Made by a program: the position numbers and the translations under genes
In this document: piece by piece, positions 47,553 to 61,290 of the stretch
Position numbering within the stretch: position 1 is the stretch's first letter
Layout: every line of letters starts with the position of its first letter
Notes under the pieces: model-generated
Database searches by the model: none
Seen by the model: the letters and a program-made list of their open reading frames with translations, nothing else
What the model was told of the DNA's origin: nothing
Source: Watersipora subatra
Taxonomy: Eukaryota; Bryozoa; Gymnolaemata; Cheilostomatida; Watersiporidae
Length of the DNA: 64,000 nt
Assembly: GCF_963576615.1 (NCBI RefSeq)
Contig: NC_088711.1
Coordinates: 38,994,621-39,058,620 of the forward strand
Direction of reading: 5' to 3'

Positions 47553-48097
47553 CCCATAAGGAACTTACCAAAACATATATCAATATTTTTGATATTAGAT
47601 TCACACTGAAGCACTTGATGACAAGAGTTACACTGACTTTTTTAACAAGCTTGTTATTTAGTTAGTAATTTAAAATGAAAATAAATTAATGAGTTGAGCC
47701 ATGTCTCTGGAGAAACTTCTACTGGATATTTGTATAAAACAGGTACCTTGTGTAGCCCATTATTAAAATAACTCTGATTTTATCTGTTTGGCTGTATATT
47801 GTTAATATCATTATTCAGAAATATAATTTTCACAGTTGTTTGACTGGTCTTAAGCACCAAACAGTTATACTAACATAATTAAATACTATCGGATCGTTTT
47901 CTGAGAACTTTTCCTGTTTCTAGAAGTGCTGACTTCTGGATCGTTTTAAAAGACATGTCAGCCTTTATCTCAGCAAGATACAAGGTCAGTCAGATATCTT
48001 ACGATTCCCAAAGCTCCAGCAATCATTACTATCACTTTTGGTCTTACACCCTACAGTTTTTTTAGTTCAAATCCTAATTCTTTGTACTTCTCTATTT

Positions 48098-48365
48098 TCT
48101 ATTATTATTATTATTATTGATTCTCTCAGCCCTTCAGCAGAGTTATTGTCGGCATTTAGTTAGAACCTTTAACCTATGATTTCAAACACCATTCTTAGTA
48201 TATTACTGCACTTTGTCTGATTCCTTCCTAATGTCCAGCACACCCAAATTTGGTTGCAGCTCTAAGTACTCCCACCACTGCAGGTATTACTGTTGCAGAT
48301 GTTTTCCATAGTTTTCTTACTTCTCTTAAGAGTTTTGGAAATCTTTGCATCTTTTTCTTTTTTCT
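48098..48365 (-). pseudogene. LINE reverse-transcriptase ORF, C-terminal fossil with ATT tail
   Basis: The minus strand reads REVRKLWKTSATVIPAVVGV then LRAATKFG, followed by stops and frameshifts. LW(K/R)x4TVIPVVVGALG is the conserved C-terminal motif of RTE-like non-LTR elements in many animals (family knowledge). A (TAA)n tail at 48101-48118 sits where the 3' end should be. It is severely truncated and dead. Confidence 0.65.
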
Positions 48366-49466
48366 TTTTTGTCACTAGGTAATACAATATTTATAATCCA
48401 TTTTTAATAATAATTAATAATATAATTTTTATTGACTTGCACCATGATTTCCAGTTTGCGGGCACAAATTATTATTATCATTAGATGTATAACAATGGGC
48501 ACCTAATCATCTCGGTTGACTTCCCTTTACTGATATTTGGCTATAAATTTAGTGTAGGTGTAAAAAAATTGCCTCTATGTATATTGTTACATAACTAAAA
48601 AATAAGCAATATTGCAGTTGAATATTTATTTCGCTAACAAACAACAGTCATGCAAAATACCATATGTTTGGAAAACGCCTACGAAATTTATACTTGTGTG
48701 CATTGACAAAGTTACAAATTCTTCTTGTGGTTTGGTCTTAAAGTGCTGAATCACTGAGTGACGTTATTTGTTAGAGAGAATAGATAAAGTGCTGACACCG
48801 GAACACCTGACTTTCTTTCATTGTTTTGAGTCTGTTCAAGCTAGTCTATACGTCTGCTTTATAATTCTTCCCAAATTCTAAAATATTTTTATCTGTAAAA
48901 TAACAGCAAACAGAGACTTAAAGTGCACAAAGAGTAATTTTGAACAGTACTTTTTTGAAGATATTTGCAAGCTTTTATTGTCTTTACATTTCATTTTACT
49001 ATACAATTTTTTACTAGCTATAAAGTTATATAAATAGTTCTGATGCAGCCTAAATGTGATAAAGCTGTTACTTTGTTGCTCCACCTATCTCAGGTCTTTT
49101 AATAATTCCCTTCCTCATACACTATAAAGAAGGATTTAATTAACGCCAGAGAGAATAGTGTTTACTTGGTGTGGATTAACTTAATCACCTGTGCCATGAC
49201 TATGGAAGTGCGCACTCAACACGTGATTGATGAGCGCCTCAAGTCTGTGAATCCATTTTAAGAATGTTTTGAAAGTTTAAATTTCAGCTGAAGTTGGACT
49301 ATCGTAGCGCAGTCTCGATTTGTGGGATAATTCATAGTTAACAAATACATAAGGTACAGTATAGTAAAGACACATTTTAACATTTACATAAAACAATACA
49401 TAAAAACAACAAAGTTAAAACAGTGACCTTAATCAACTTTATCAGATAAAATATTCACTCTTGTTC

Positions 49467-49697
49467 CTACCTCAAACTTTTCATCCTCAATATCTGAATT
49501 AAACAACTAAGCTGTTTTACTGCCCAGCATTCTGAGTTTTTCCTCATCATTGTCGAGTCAGACTCACTGACCAGTTGCACTTCAACATTGATGGTGGCTT
49601 TCAAGAGAGCTTTAACAAAAGAGTCTGACTTTACCATAGCCCATGTGTCCACAATCCACCCACATATGGTGATATAACAATCTCGATACTGCCCCAA
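49467..49697 (-). pseudogene. Possible Tigger/pogo-like transposase remnant
   Basis: The 76-codon minus frame contains GWIVDTWAMVKSDSFVKALL, which resembles the AW..V.PETI..SF.KCGI region at the end of pogo/Tigger transposases, followed by a Ser/Asp-rich stretch. The match is by eye and weak. A reversed SINE-like block (GGGTTTGAAACTCAC) follows at about 49748. Confidence 0.3.
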
Positions 49698-50712
49698 GTT
49701 TCAGCTGAATCTCATAAGCTTTTCGCTTTACTAGTGCCATTGTAGGTGGGTTTGAAACTCACAAACTGCCAATAAAATTCTGTATCATCGGTTTTTTCGC
49801 AGATGCTCCTAAATTTAAGTCGATATAGTGCCTTTTAATCAACGACATAAACAGCTCCTACTTTTGTTATAAAGCCTATTTCACTTTCATAAATTGTATA
49901 CTACAAAAATATATAAGAAAAAACAATTCTTACATTTTTAACAGTAATGTTTTAGGATTTTTATATATAGTTTACTTTACAGCAGTCTTTTATCTTTAAT
50001 ATAATAAATATTTACTATTCTCAAGATGGTCAACCTGCAACGATTGACTCCCAGATGTTGGGTTTTAACTGGGTTGCTTTGTAATTTTTGTATGTTGTGT
50101 CGTACAGGACTGGGCTCTTATTAAATCTATAAACAATTTAGTGTTCGTTTTGGTGATGGTTCAATCAGAACAAAATAGCAAAATGTTGTTGCTGTATGCT
50201 GGTGAACACTGATGCAGAAAGATTAGCAGCCAGAGCATCATATTCTAGGAAAAACCAACCTATCGAGATGTAGAGAAAGCGATTGTGATAGGGACAGTCA
50301 AGCGTTATCGCTCAGCACCAACTTGCTGGGCTAGTGCCACCACATCGCGCAATACAGTGCTACATATTGCCTAATGTGTATGAGCTTTTAGTCATACTAG
50401 CATACAATATTGTCCTAAAATGTTTTTACTATACTCTATATAATATTATCAACATTTTAATATATAAAACAGCTTGTTATCACTCCAATCGTACTAACTT
50501 TCAGTAGATTATTTTGAACAGTTATTATTGTGCCTAAAATGATGCTGACTTTCAATATAAGATATCTACACATGTAGCAGTGTTTTCTTTGCTCTAAATC
50601 ATACAAGCTTGCAATGTGGTATTTTCAACAGTTACTGTAAACAAATGCATTTAATGTATTTGATTAGCTTTCCTTGGCCACATTTTGCTTTAACTCTCAA
50701 ATATTTTTTGTT

Positions 50713-50858
50713 TCAGTAAATTCTCAAAGACTTGTTATTGCTGATAAAATTTTAAATAGCCTATTCTATTTCAATTGTTGTGATACTTGCGTATACCTTG
50801 GAAATACTAACGAGAAAATTATTTGGTTCCGGAGAATATGTGACAAAATAATTTCTTA
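50713..50858 (+). CDS. Possible terminal exon, unidentified
   Basis: After a very good acceptor (TTTTTTGTTTCAG at 50716) the frame reads NSQRLVIADKILNSLFYFN, then CCDTCVYLGN...FRRICDKIIS and a TAG, about 47 codons. No partner exon was found. Confidence 0.25.
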
Positions 50859-51415
50859 GTCATTACAAAGCTAGTAGCAATATTGAGTAAGATTTAAGAC
50901 ACTCTTTAAATTTAGTTAAGGCAACGGTCTAGTTTAGATGAGGGCAGCAGTTGTTTGATTAGCTGTAGAGGGTATTTAACAAGTACCCTTTTTATAAACA
51001 CATTTAAATAAAGCAAAAAGTTAATGAAGGACTGTCTGTGATATATGGGAGGGTGTGCCATAATTAAGAGGCTTTGTGTCTTCCTTGAAGGTTTAGACAT
51101 TCCAGCGTCGTCCAATGGAGACCTCTTAAGGTACTTAATACACAATTCATCTTTCTAATCTTTACGGAATGTCAGTAAGCGTGACAAAGCGTTCTCGGTC
51201 ATGCTAAGTAATTGGCATTTTGCTGCATCATGTTGACCATGTACAGGGTGCATTAGGACCAAGACATCGCTGTTAATGACAAAGCATAGTTACTAACTTG
51301 GTTGCTGTTTATCTATGCTTGCTTACAGTTTGTCATATGTTTGTCTAAATTAACAAAACACTCATACCTCGGTATCTCCTACAGGCTATCACTCGCAGCT
51401 ATAATTAGCTACAAA

Positions 51416-52060
51416 ATGAGCTTCACAATAGCGACAACAGTAGCAAGCAACCAGGATGCAACAGGTCTAGAACATCAGGTATAGAACACCTGATCAGCAA
51501 ACAAGAAGTTTGTGGTCAATTCCGAGAAAATACAATGTTGGGAACAAAAAAGCCATTGACTCTCTAACCCCTCTCTTTCTTTCTGTCGCTTCTCTCTCTT
51601 TTTCTCTTTTTCTCCTTTTACTCTCACTCTCTCACTCTTACTCTTTCACCCTCTCACTTTCTCACTCTCTCTCTCCCTCTCTCTCTCCCTCTCTCTCCCT
51701 CTCTCTTCCTCTCTCACTCTCTCACTCATACTCTCTCACTCACTCTCTCACTCTTTCACTTTTTCACTATCACTCTTGTTCTCTCTCTCACTCTCTCATT
51801 CTCTTTTCTTCCTCTCTCTTTCATTCACTGTTTCTTTCTCTCTCGCTCTCTCTCTCTATCTCTCTCACTTTCTCACTCTCTTTTTTCCTCCTTTTCTCTT
51901 TTTTTACTCGCTTTTCATTTTCCAAATTACCAACTTACTGTAGATAGGCAACTCTGATAGGCAACAGATGCACTCTGATAGGCAACGGATGCACTCTGAT
52001 AAGCAGCAGCCTCATAGGAATTTAGTGAAAAAAACTCCCTCAAGACTCAAAAGAGTATAA
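51416..52060 (+). CDS. Candidate small basic protein, two exons (51416-51478, 51944-52060)
   Basis: A leader exon begins after CTCCTACAG (51384). The ATG at 51416 reads MSFTIATTVASNQDATGLEH then Q, ending in phase 0 at CAG|GTATAG. The intron is an extreme CT-rich tract ending CCAACTTACTGTAG. Exon 2, also phase 0, reads IGNSDRQQMHSDRQRMHSDK then QQPHRNLVKKTPSRLKRV and TAA: 59 residues, hydrophilic and basic. The exon 2 repeats mirror a 21-bp DNA repeat (ACTCTGATAGGCAAC), so it may be repeat-derived. No signal peptide or known domain. Confidence 0.32.
51560..51925. repeat. CT-rich low-complexity tract
   Basis: About 365 bp of TCTCTCACTCTC-type sequence, nearly free of purines other than A. The 145-codon Ser/Leu frame across it is an artefact. 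It could act as a very long polypyrimidine tract for the acceptor at 51943. Confidence 0.93.
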
Positions 52061-52749
52061 GAGCCATTGATGTCACAAATTAGCCTTTTAGAACTTTCTG
52101 TGGAGTTCTAAAGAGTGAATGACTTCTTCTTAAAGCAGACTTATACAAAATACTTGTAATGATTTTGCCCAAAGTCTGTGCACCCCCATTTCACACAGAT
52201 AATGTTTTGCTGAATATGACGGTTTATGTTGCTGTATGAATTTATTATAACAAAAAAATTGGAAACTTTAATTATAGAGGGAGTCTTAAGTTACTAAACT
52301 TTTGTTAGAATGAGAACAGTTTAAAACCAAGCATAGCAATAAATTGGATTTCCATGCTTTAAATCAATTCATATTTTTTTACACTCTGTATAATAGAAAC
52401 AGTAAAATCCAAATAAATTCGATCCTGATTCGCTGCGTAAAATTTGTCTAAAGGCATTCGCAGTGAGGCTACTATTTGGTGTCACAGAAATGCTCACTGC
52501 GGATGGATTCAAATTGAGAATACCCAGTTAAGCTCTTCTCAGTAGAAGTTTAAAAAATTCCACACATTCATCAGACTACTACGGGTATATATTCTAACAA
52601 CTATTGTCAGCAATAGGTTGCTCATGCGACAATGATGAGATAACTACCTTTTTATTTACTTTATTACCTTATTCATTAATTAACTATACCTACTGATTGT
52701 GCAAATTTTCCACTGAACTAGTGCCGACCTTTTTTTAGGCTTAACTCAT

Positions 52750-53140
52750 CTAACATAAAAAAAATTTTAGAATTGATTGTCGTTCATGCGATTTTTGAAG
52801 TAACAATTGTATATCGATTACTAAATTATGTTGCTGTTTTGTAATACAAAAGAACATTAATATTATTAATAATAAAAAATTCTGATCAGGTATCCTTGCT
52901 GAGTTAATGCAATAAGCGTGCAAAGCATTAATTAAAAAGTGACCTTGACCCGAAAGCAAGTCTACTTTAGCATGTTCTGTTTTGAGCAGTACATCACTAG
53001 TCTTGGACAAATCTATAATGTGTAACTCCGAATTGTTAAAATGGTAGGGTGCGAAATCATCGGCAGAGGTCAAATCTTAATCCATTCGGAACATGGAAAC
53101 CCAGTGTTAATGAACTTACGATAGAGGCTCATATTAAAAT
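52750..53140 (-). CDS. Possible ORF or exon, unidentified
   Basis: The minus frame from about 53075 reads LTSADDFAPYHFNNSELHII ... NSARIPDQNF, then a hydrophobic stretch, to a stop at 52752. A mini-exon ATG AGC CTC TAT C before a GTAAGT donor (53117) would join in phase across a 44-nt intron, but the acceptor is poor. The first 60 residues look protein-like; no family is recognised. Confidence 0.22.
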
Positions 53141-54099
53141 TCTATAAAAGCCACTAAATACATGTACTTAGCATATTTAAAGGGCATTAAATCAGTTTTG
53201 ATCAAGTTTTTGTTAAAAAAGATGCAACGAGCAGCTAATCATCTCATTTAAATTTCCTCTGCTGTCATTTTGGCTATAGATTTGGCTTTAAATTATAAAG
53301 AAATTCCAAAAGTTTTTTGACCCAATTTAAAAATAATGGTTTCAATTGATGATGTATAGACGTAGACTAGCAATAAGATATAAGTTTGCGCACAATATTT
53401 TATGTCTACATGCATTCATGAAACCAGTTTATAAAAAACAAGTGAAGGTTACCAAAATTTTGTCAATTTTATTTAGTCCCAAGGCTTCATTGTAATAGCT
53501 TAACGACAGACAATCAAACTTCAACAAGTTTCTGCTTGAATCTCTATGATGTAGTTCTATTGCAGAACTAAACATAGATATACTTTAGCTAGATTACCCT
53601 TTGCATGTTGATGGATAAATTCTAAGCTATAGCTTTACATAGTACCCTACAAGACAATATCATTCATGTAGATATGTTTTGAATAAGTTGTTTTGCCATG
53701 CATTTTTGTAGACTGTTTGTTTTGTTGATACGAGAATTAACTAATCTATGAATCCAGCTAGAAATAAAATGCAAAACTTTCCCGTGCATATAGCACATGT
53801 TTAACTTTTTATTTCACTGTTATTCTATCTGCGAATCAAGTCTTATATATATATACATATATATGTATATGTACTATAATATCTAAAACAGAATCATTAT
53901 TGTCAATGTCATCATCTTCCGGTATTAAAGTTGTTGGGGGTGATTTCACAACAAAAAATTGCAAGAGCAACTTTTGACATGACAACGCAATGCTGAGTTT
54001 TGAAAGAACTGTGACAGCCTTGAATAATTTTGTAAATAATTGTGATGCATTAGCAATGGGCGCAAGTCCAACCCCCAGCAATGGTTGCAAAAGTGTTTA

Positions 54100-57000
54100 A
54101 AACTCAGCCGTGTTTATTGACTACGCTTGGCAACTAGTTTTTAAATAAGGTAAGATTTATTCTTCCTTTTGGACTAAAGAAAGCAACAACTAGTTATTTG
54201 AGGGCTTTAATTATTTGCAGGGTCGTTTCATGCAAATTCGCAAATTTTTAAATTCATCAAACAATATTATCATTTAAAGTAATTCATTTGTAGTAGCATT
54301 TGATTATAATTATCTTTCCTTGTCAAAGTAAGTTTTTGAGAGTCATTCTACCTTGTCAGAAAATTTCGTTCTGCTAAGTTATCAATCGTTTTGAGAGTCA
54401 TATCTGTTTTTGAAAGTCATCCTATCTTGTCACTCTATGCCCAATTCATCTTTCCTTATTATAATCACTTGGTTAAAATCTTTGTAAGAATTAATACAAT
54501 GAAAATAGGCTCATGTCATGATTTCCCAAAAATATTTTCATTTAGTGAAGCTACACTGTAAACATTTGTAGAGTTAGTCTTCCTGCATTTCAATATTTAG
54601 CCCTGAAATGCACAGTTTTGTGAGCAGAGGCCTTAATACATAAGTCAATGTTTTTTTGGAAGAGTACCCGGCAGCGTTATACCATTTGTCTGTGATTAAT
54701 CATGTTATTACTGAATGAAGGGTACACTAAAAAACGTCAGATCTTGTTTCAGGGTATAATGTGTAGCAGTAAAATACATCCAGCCATGCTTGTGACAACA
54801 GCAGGCAGCAAAAGTTACAAAGCTACCATAAATATTTTGGTTACTTTGTCCTAATGACACCAACTATGTAAATTAGATCAGGAGCACATTTATAACTCCC
54901 AGATTGGCTAATTACATATTAAGCTCATGGGAATCTGGATAGTAATAACTCTAGCCCTCATGAATAGTAAATGAACAACAAGTGGTGGTTTTCTTCACAT
55001 GTTCTTTACAGCAGTAACATAATCAAGTACTATCTTAGGTTTGTTTTGTAAGAGGCCAAACTTGCAGTGGTGCGTATTACTCTGTAAACTAAATAGCAAA
55101 AAATTTATTAAATTTCCATCCAAGGCCAAGATTGCTTCGCCAGGCTAAAATGTTTATATACCAACAAAAAAGTAAATGCGTAGACTACACCAAAACTTGC
55201 AGTAGATTTTTATTTAAAAACTAAAGTTATTACCACAGAGTTTACCAAACATGAAATAATATTAATAAACAAGCATATTAACTTATTTGCATTATTTTAA
55301 TTAGCTCTATCATTATATTAACAACTTTTGAATGTTAACAATTTTAACAATGTTAACAATCTTTTACCTAATATCCATTCTCTTAGCAGAGAAAGTCATT
55401 TTAAACACTATTTGTCAATCTATTTATTCGATTTTAGTGGCTAACTTTTGCACTTTTTCTTTTTTTTGTTTTATTATTATTGCATGGTATAATTTGAAAA
55501 ACATTTATATTAGAAATGAAATTATTGCCAATAAAATAATATGTAATATACTTATATATTTTAGTTTTATAAAGTGAGCGTAACACTTTTTTCAAATGTT
55601 AGGGTATTCGGTGAATAAAAGATACATACACACACTAATGTGACTAAAGGTTTTTCAGAGAGCTTCAAATATGAATAATGAACTACTATTATTGATTCAC
55701 AAAAAGTGCACTCTTTATGATTGAGTGCAAAGACCCAACCTAAACCCCCCATTTCATATTTCTTATAATATAGATCGGCTTACTACATGAGCCACTTCTG
55801 CATCTACATTTATTTTATGTTCTTCTAGTGTACGCCTAGTTTTTCTTGACAAACTGTTTGTTTTGCAAACATGTTTTGCTCGCTCGCTCGACCGGGAACA
55901 ACTCCGCAAAAAACAACAGTTTGCTAAGACAAGCTAGTGTACGCCATGATTTCAGCAATAAATACTTTGAACTATGCTCTTTATGGTTGGTTTTATGCAA
56001 TTATATGTAGATTGTAAACTCCAATATAACTGTTGGTTTTCATTTGTCCCAAAACATTGATGACCTGTTTAGTTCATGGAATGAACTTGAAAGCCGCTAA
56101 TCCTAATTAGATATTTTCCACTTTAGATTGAAGACCCACAGCTTTATACATTGGTCAGAAATCTAATCACATTTGTGTCTAAACATTTAATCAAACCTCA
56201 CTATTAGTTGGTTGGTTTTAAGTACTAAAAATTCTGATACAAAAACTGTACATGATGTACCTGATGAACTGCATCATTTTTTGCGTGTGTAGAATGTTCC
56301 TGATGTAGCAGACAACAATAGTATTTATTATATATTTATAATTTACATAATTTATATATATTTATACAATATATATATAGTATTGTTTAAGGTTGATTGA
56401 TAACATCATTAATTATATTAAGAAGTCTGGTAGAAGCATCAATTTTTTAACTTAGTAAATATGATCGCTAAGTCATCTCAACTTATATAAAACCTTGAGA
56501 AGTTCTTAAATGATTTTAATCATATTTCTATTTACTTCATTTTGTTTAGAGTGAGGATTTGTTTAATAAATGTGTCATTCCTAGACAGAATATGGAGAAC
56601 CATGAACACTCAATAAAGATTATATTTGTAAAAATTACCAATTCACCCTATTCAAGTATCTTTTAACTTCTGATTGTTACTATAAGCATGACCCTTGACA
56701 CATCAGAGCAAGTGTTTAGAGATGTTCTCTCAATGTTTACAGGGCCAACTTTAGGCCTTTTGCTATGAAGCTGTTAAATATAAAGGGTTTCATTGAGTTT
56801 CCTATGAGTAGTTGTCAGGATACCCAAAATAACAGCAGCTGCACACTGGATGCTTCTATCATCCAGACTTCTGTGAATCTATAAGTTGAAAGTCATGATC
56901 TACAAGATATTTGGAATGCGATACTCTATTGAGTGGTGGAGACAATCTATAAGTTTGGAGTTATTCGCTACAATATGTTTGGAATACTGAATAATTGATA

Positions 57001-58700
57001 CATTCCTTACGTTATTGAGTGGTGGAGACTCATGTATAAACCCAATAATAACATTTTTATCATCTAATGAGTCCACCTGTTATATAGAAGTCAGCTGATT
57101 AGTGTAGCCAGTAACCTATAAATATTTAAAAGCACATTGTGTCTCATTTTAATGGTGCATAATTGAGGTCTACACATGCTGACTGTCATTGACTGTCTAT
57201 GACTCAATAATAGTTTGTGATCATACACATTAAATATGTGAAAAAATATTAGTGTCATATAGATACCCAATACTCATATACCATAGCATAAAAATTTGAG
57301 AGTATGCAAAGTTTTCAATTGGTGTGAAAATAAGTCAGTGTTAGAAAAAACAGCAGTAAGTATAACATACCAGTGCCACCTGAATCAACATTTCAATTTC
57401 AGCAATAAGCTATTGTCCTATTGGCAGCATTCCCCTTAAATGCTCCAATCGTGTGCAAGCCTTTAGGTTTATATTCATTCACAATACAATAGCAAATGAA
57501 CATGCATCTATGGATATGAATGTGAAAGACTATACTCAACTTTCAGACAGTTATTTCTGATAAATAAATTTATTGCGATGTGGAAAGACAAATTTTAGTT
57601 TATCTTTTAATTAGTTAACATGTAAATTGAAAAATGATCATAGTGCTATGTACAGTACTAGCAAGTAGCAATATCGCCAGCACTTGATTGTTACATAATT
57701 TTTTGTTCTATTGATGGTGGATTTTTAGATGCGTTTCATAAATTCTTTTAGCTCAGTATTCTTGAATACATCAAAAGAATATATTAACAAACAAGCTGAA
57801 TTAAAACCCAAGAATTTTTTTTATTAACTTCGACCATTTTAAATGGTAGCTAGAGTTTTCTCTGAGTTGTTGAAATGAAAGGTCTTCCTTGGACAGATTA
57901 AAATTTTCATTGTAATTTCTGCTATCTGAAAGCAGCTTCATTTGAGATTCATGTAAAAAGTCTCACAGATGCTTCATTAATAAAAACTGACTTTTGGCTC
58001 AATGTTAAATTGTCAGAAATAATAAAGTGCAATATGGATGTCAAATCTGTTTTTTTGTGTTACAATAGCAGTTGTCTTAAATGTGCAAACTTTCCTGCAG
58101 TCACGAAATTCTGCTCATGTAATTAATGAAACAAACAAAATATTGACCAATATAAGTCTCTAACCAATGGCATTCAGCTTATTTGACTGAGATTCTAACC
58201 AATTGATTTAATTGGCCGCCTTTAACTGCCTCAGAATAGTTGTGCGAATCAGAAAAAAAGTTTCTTCTTAGGGTAATTGAACCCATGGCATCGAACTCCG
58301 TAGACTGACCTTTAGCCAACTGAAATTATTAGCCACTTTTCAATTCTTCAGCATAATTGTGCCATTCTACACTCTTTGTGCTTTATGACAGACAAGTGAA
58401 CAGGTGAACTGACAATAGCCAATAATAATATTGATACTGCTAAATGCATGAGTGCATTGTCAAGTCAAACAAGAAAGCATACAAGTTATAACACACAATT
58501 TGATGACATCACTCATTGAGATTGATAATGATGGTGATGCAAAGTCAGTATAACAGTGTGGGTTGGTGCTGACAAAAGTTAAAGCATTTTATCATACGGA
58601 CATTCAGGCATCTGCAAGCGTGTGAGAGGTAAAAAATACTGGGAAGTAATTTGTTTTATTTAATGGCTTTTTTAACTTTAATTTGTTGTAGATTCGAAGA
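54100..58700. other. Region without supportable genes
   Basis: AT-rich sequence with short simple repeats (TATATATT near 56330-56385) and one reversed SINE-like block (about 58255-58330, TAATTGAACCCATGGCATCG). The 81-codon frame at 55332 is a product of AT-rich composition. A CCGGCAGCGTTATACC tail remnant lies at 54668. Confidence 0.6.
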
Positions 58701-59691
58701 TGTTACTGCTGAACTTTCTCATGTTTATTAGTGATCAGTATATTGTGTTGTACTTAAACATTGCTATACTGATGTACAGCTACCAATTTTATTCAAGTCT
58801 GACATGAAATGAAAACTCATACTGTTTCTTTGCTCCCCTTCAATGTTCTTGAAACCACAAAAAACTATATACTCAAATTTTATTTTATTCATTTTAATAT
58901 TTTAAAACTTAATCTCTTACCGATTGGAAAATGTAGGAGCTGTAATCAAACATTTTCATTCTGTCTTATTAGAGGACATCAAAGGGTGATCACTGCTAAA
59001 AAGTCTGGAACAAAATGGCTGTTATCAGCCAACCACAGTTAAGTATTTTCAAGAGAGTGAAGGTCAAACCTAAAATCTGTCTCAAACCTGCACTTACCAC
59101 AAAAGCATGACTGATGTTACACTGACTGTTCATCTAGCATGTGCAAGAGAATTAAAGTGGTCCAAGTCACTTTAGTTAATGAGGCTGTTTGATTAACATT
59201 CACAACCTAGAATTTACAAACCAGATTTCGAGTAGCGAAGAAAATAGCAGATTGGTAGTGCTTTGCGACTGCAGTAGGAAACATGGATGATGAATAGCTC
59301 TGTGTAATTCATAGAACTAGCTGAAGTTCAATAGAGGTTTTTGTTGCTGGGAGATTTTCATTGTGTGTTGGTACACCTGAGAACTCTCTGTAACAAAGGT
59401 AGTAATCATACTCTCATCACAACAGACTAGCTATTCAAGTTTGATCTGGATAAAGTAATTTATACATTATCTATTATGGGACGGTTTTTTTAAGTTGATG
59501 CCTGTAAAGCTCAACAGGGGAGAAAGAGGCAGAAAGGAAAGGGGTTTGAGAGAAAGAAAAAAAGGAGACACATCATTAGCACACATCATGGAGTTTGACT
59601 ATTTGGAGCTTTCTCACCATATACAATGCTGGGTGAGCTACGAGCTAATAACTCCATCTAAAAACAAAAGTGGTGTCTATTGTTTTTCTTT

Positions 59692-60000
59692 CTAGGTACA
59701 TTTTTGGACTGTCGCAAGTAATATGTTATTCATAATCTTAGTTGACAGTCTTAGTTTTTGACCATTGAAAGAATTAGTCGAAATAACCAATTTAACAGAG
59801 ACAAGCAGAAATTCAGCAGTGTAATAGTTATTTAAAAAATTTAACAAATCAACAAATTTGTTAAATTTCCTAATTTGATGGTGCACTTCATTAACCAGAC
59901 ACCCATATGATTCACTGATCTTGCCCAGAATGAATGCCAGTTGATCTGTTGATCTCGGGTAGTCTGTGGTCTTGTGTGGTCTGTCTGAGTTGCCATAGTG
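59692..60000 (-). CDS. Unidentified open frame without a start (about 100 codons)
   Basis: The minus frame reads YGNSDRPHKTTDYPRSTDQL then AFILGKISESYGCLVNEVHH and stays open to a stop at 59692. It has no ATG, so it could be an exon or a decayed gene. The first half is protein-like, the second half AT-rich. An overlapping frame (TQTDHTRPQTTRDQQINWHS) is also open, which weakens the call. Confidence 0.22.
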   Translation of the reverse strand, partial: HYGNSDRPHKTTDYPRSTDQLAFILGKISESYGCLVNEVHHQIRKFNKFVDLLNFLNNYYTAEFLLVSVKLVISTNSFNGQKLRLSTKIMNNILLATVQKCT

Positions 60001-60975
60001 TTATACATTTGATTAGATGTGTTCTTGAAGTCATTTTTTGTCAACCTTTGAGCTAACAACATGTAGTTTTTTAGTTTTGTTTTCAATGCTGATACTTTTT
60101 TTTATTTGTATATTTTTTGTATATTTTTTGTATATTATTTTTTTTTATTTCGTTTCATCATTACGCCAATGTCATATACATATATAATCAAGAGTTAACC
60201 ACAAGGAGAATCACATACTATTTAGCAATCTCTCGGATGAGTTATTAAGGTAAATGTTATATCTTTTATTTTATCTGTTCTATTTAATATGTGACCAATG
60301 GCTTCACAGAAGACCAACTGTATAATTAAGATATTTTCAATAACCATTGATCGACAATCAAATTATTGTTTGATTGTAGTTTCACGATGTTGACAAGCAT
60401 AAATAATAAACTTGAATAGAATATATACAATACCTCATCGCTCCTATGTGACAACATAACCGTGAACCAGGTGATCATCTACACCAGCAATGTGATAGGA
60501 ACTTTGTTAAGGTGCATTAATCCACAAAGGCCAAGTTTCATGGTAAAAAGATATTTGTTATTCTCACGGTTAGCTCAAAACTCAGTTGTATCTCGCACTG
60601 TACAAGATTTTTCTAATTAAGAGCTCAGTTAGAGATTGATTGGTTGGCACCCCATCAAGCGTTCCGTTCGCCCGTCACAAGAATAAATTATTACCTTTAA
60701 TGACCTGCTACACCAAACCCGTGTGGAAATCATAACCCAATGATCCTTCCAATCTTTACTATCATCTTTACTATAATAGGACCCGTGTCCATCCATCTGT
60801 CTAAGGCCACGCTTCACGGTTCGGAAAAAACATGTCTTTCAACTTTCAGCTTGGTAGAGGGACACTCTATCACTTCCCTAATCAACTGCCTTGCCATAAA
60901 TTGGAATGATTGTACTTATAACTATTACACCTAATGATCTTACACAGCGCACCAGATTGCAAGGGTACTAGTAAT

Positions 60976-61014
60976 AATGAGGTGATAACTTCTAGCTGCA
61001 ATTATCACCTCATT
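60976..61014. other. Hairpin with 13-bp perfect arms
   Basis: AATGAGGTGATAA (60976-60988) and TTATCACCTCATT (61002-61014) flank a 13-nt loop. ATCACC recurs three more times within 30 nt downstream. Confidence 0.75.
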
Positions 61015-61290
61015 ATCACCAATTACCGCAACTATCACCAAGAAACCTCACTACTGCTAGTTTAAAGCAATTTGCGGTAAGCAACTGATATACCTCAGGT
61101 GCTATCTACAGCAATACATTTTCATTGAATAACATTATCCTATGACCATATTTGCTCATGGTTGTTTCTGATTGACAATAAATACCAAATGAGCATGCCA
61201 AGAAAGCGGTTTTACTATCATTGGCTGTTTGATATAGAATAATTTTGTTTAACGCACAATAAAAAATTAGTACGTTTTAATTGTTTTGGT

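Noticed and set aside
51510..51947. 145-codon Ser/Leu-rich frame
   Set aside because: Composition artefact of the CT-rich tract.
53836..54090. 84-codon minus frame ending in PEDDDIDNNDSVLDI
   Set aside because: No ATG and no convincing splice sites; its end runs into a TATATA repeat.
55332..55577. 81-codon hydrophobic frame
   Set aside because: Very AT-rich; Ile/Phe/Asn content follows from base composition.
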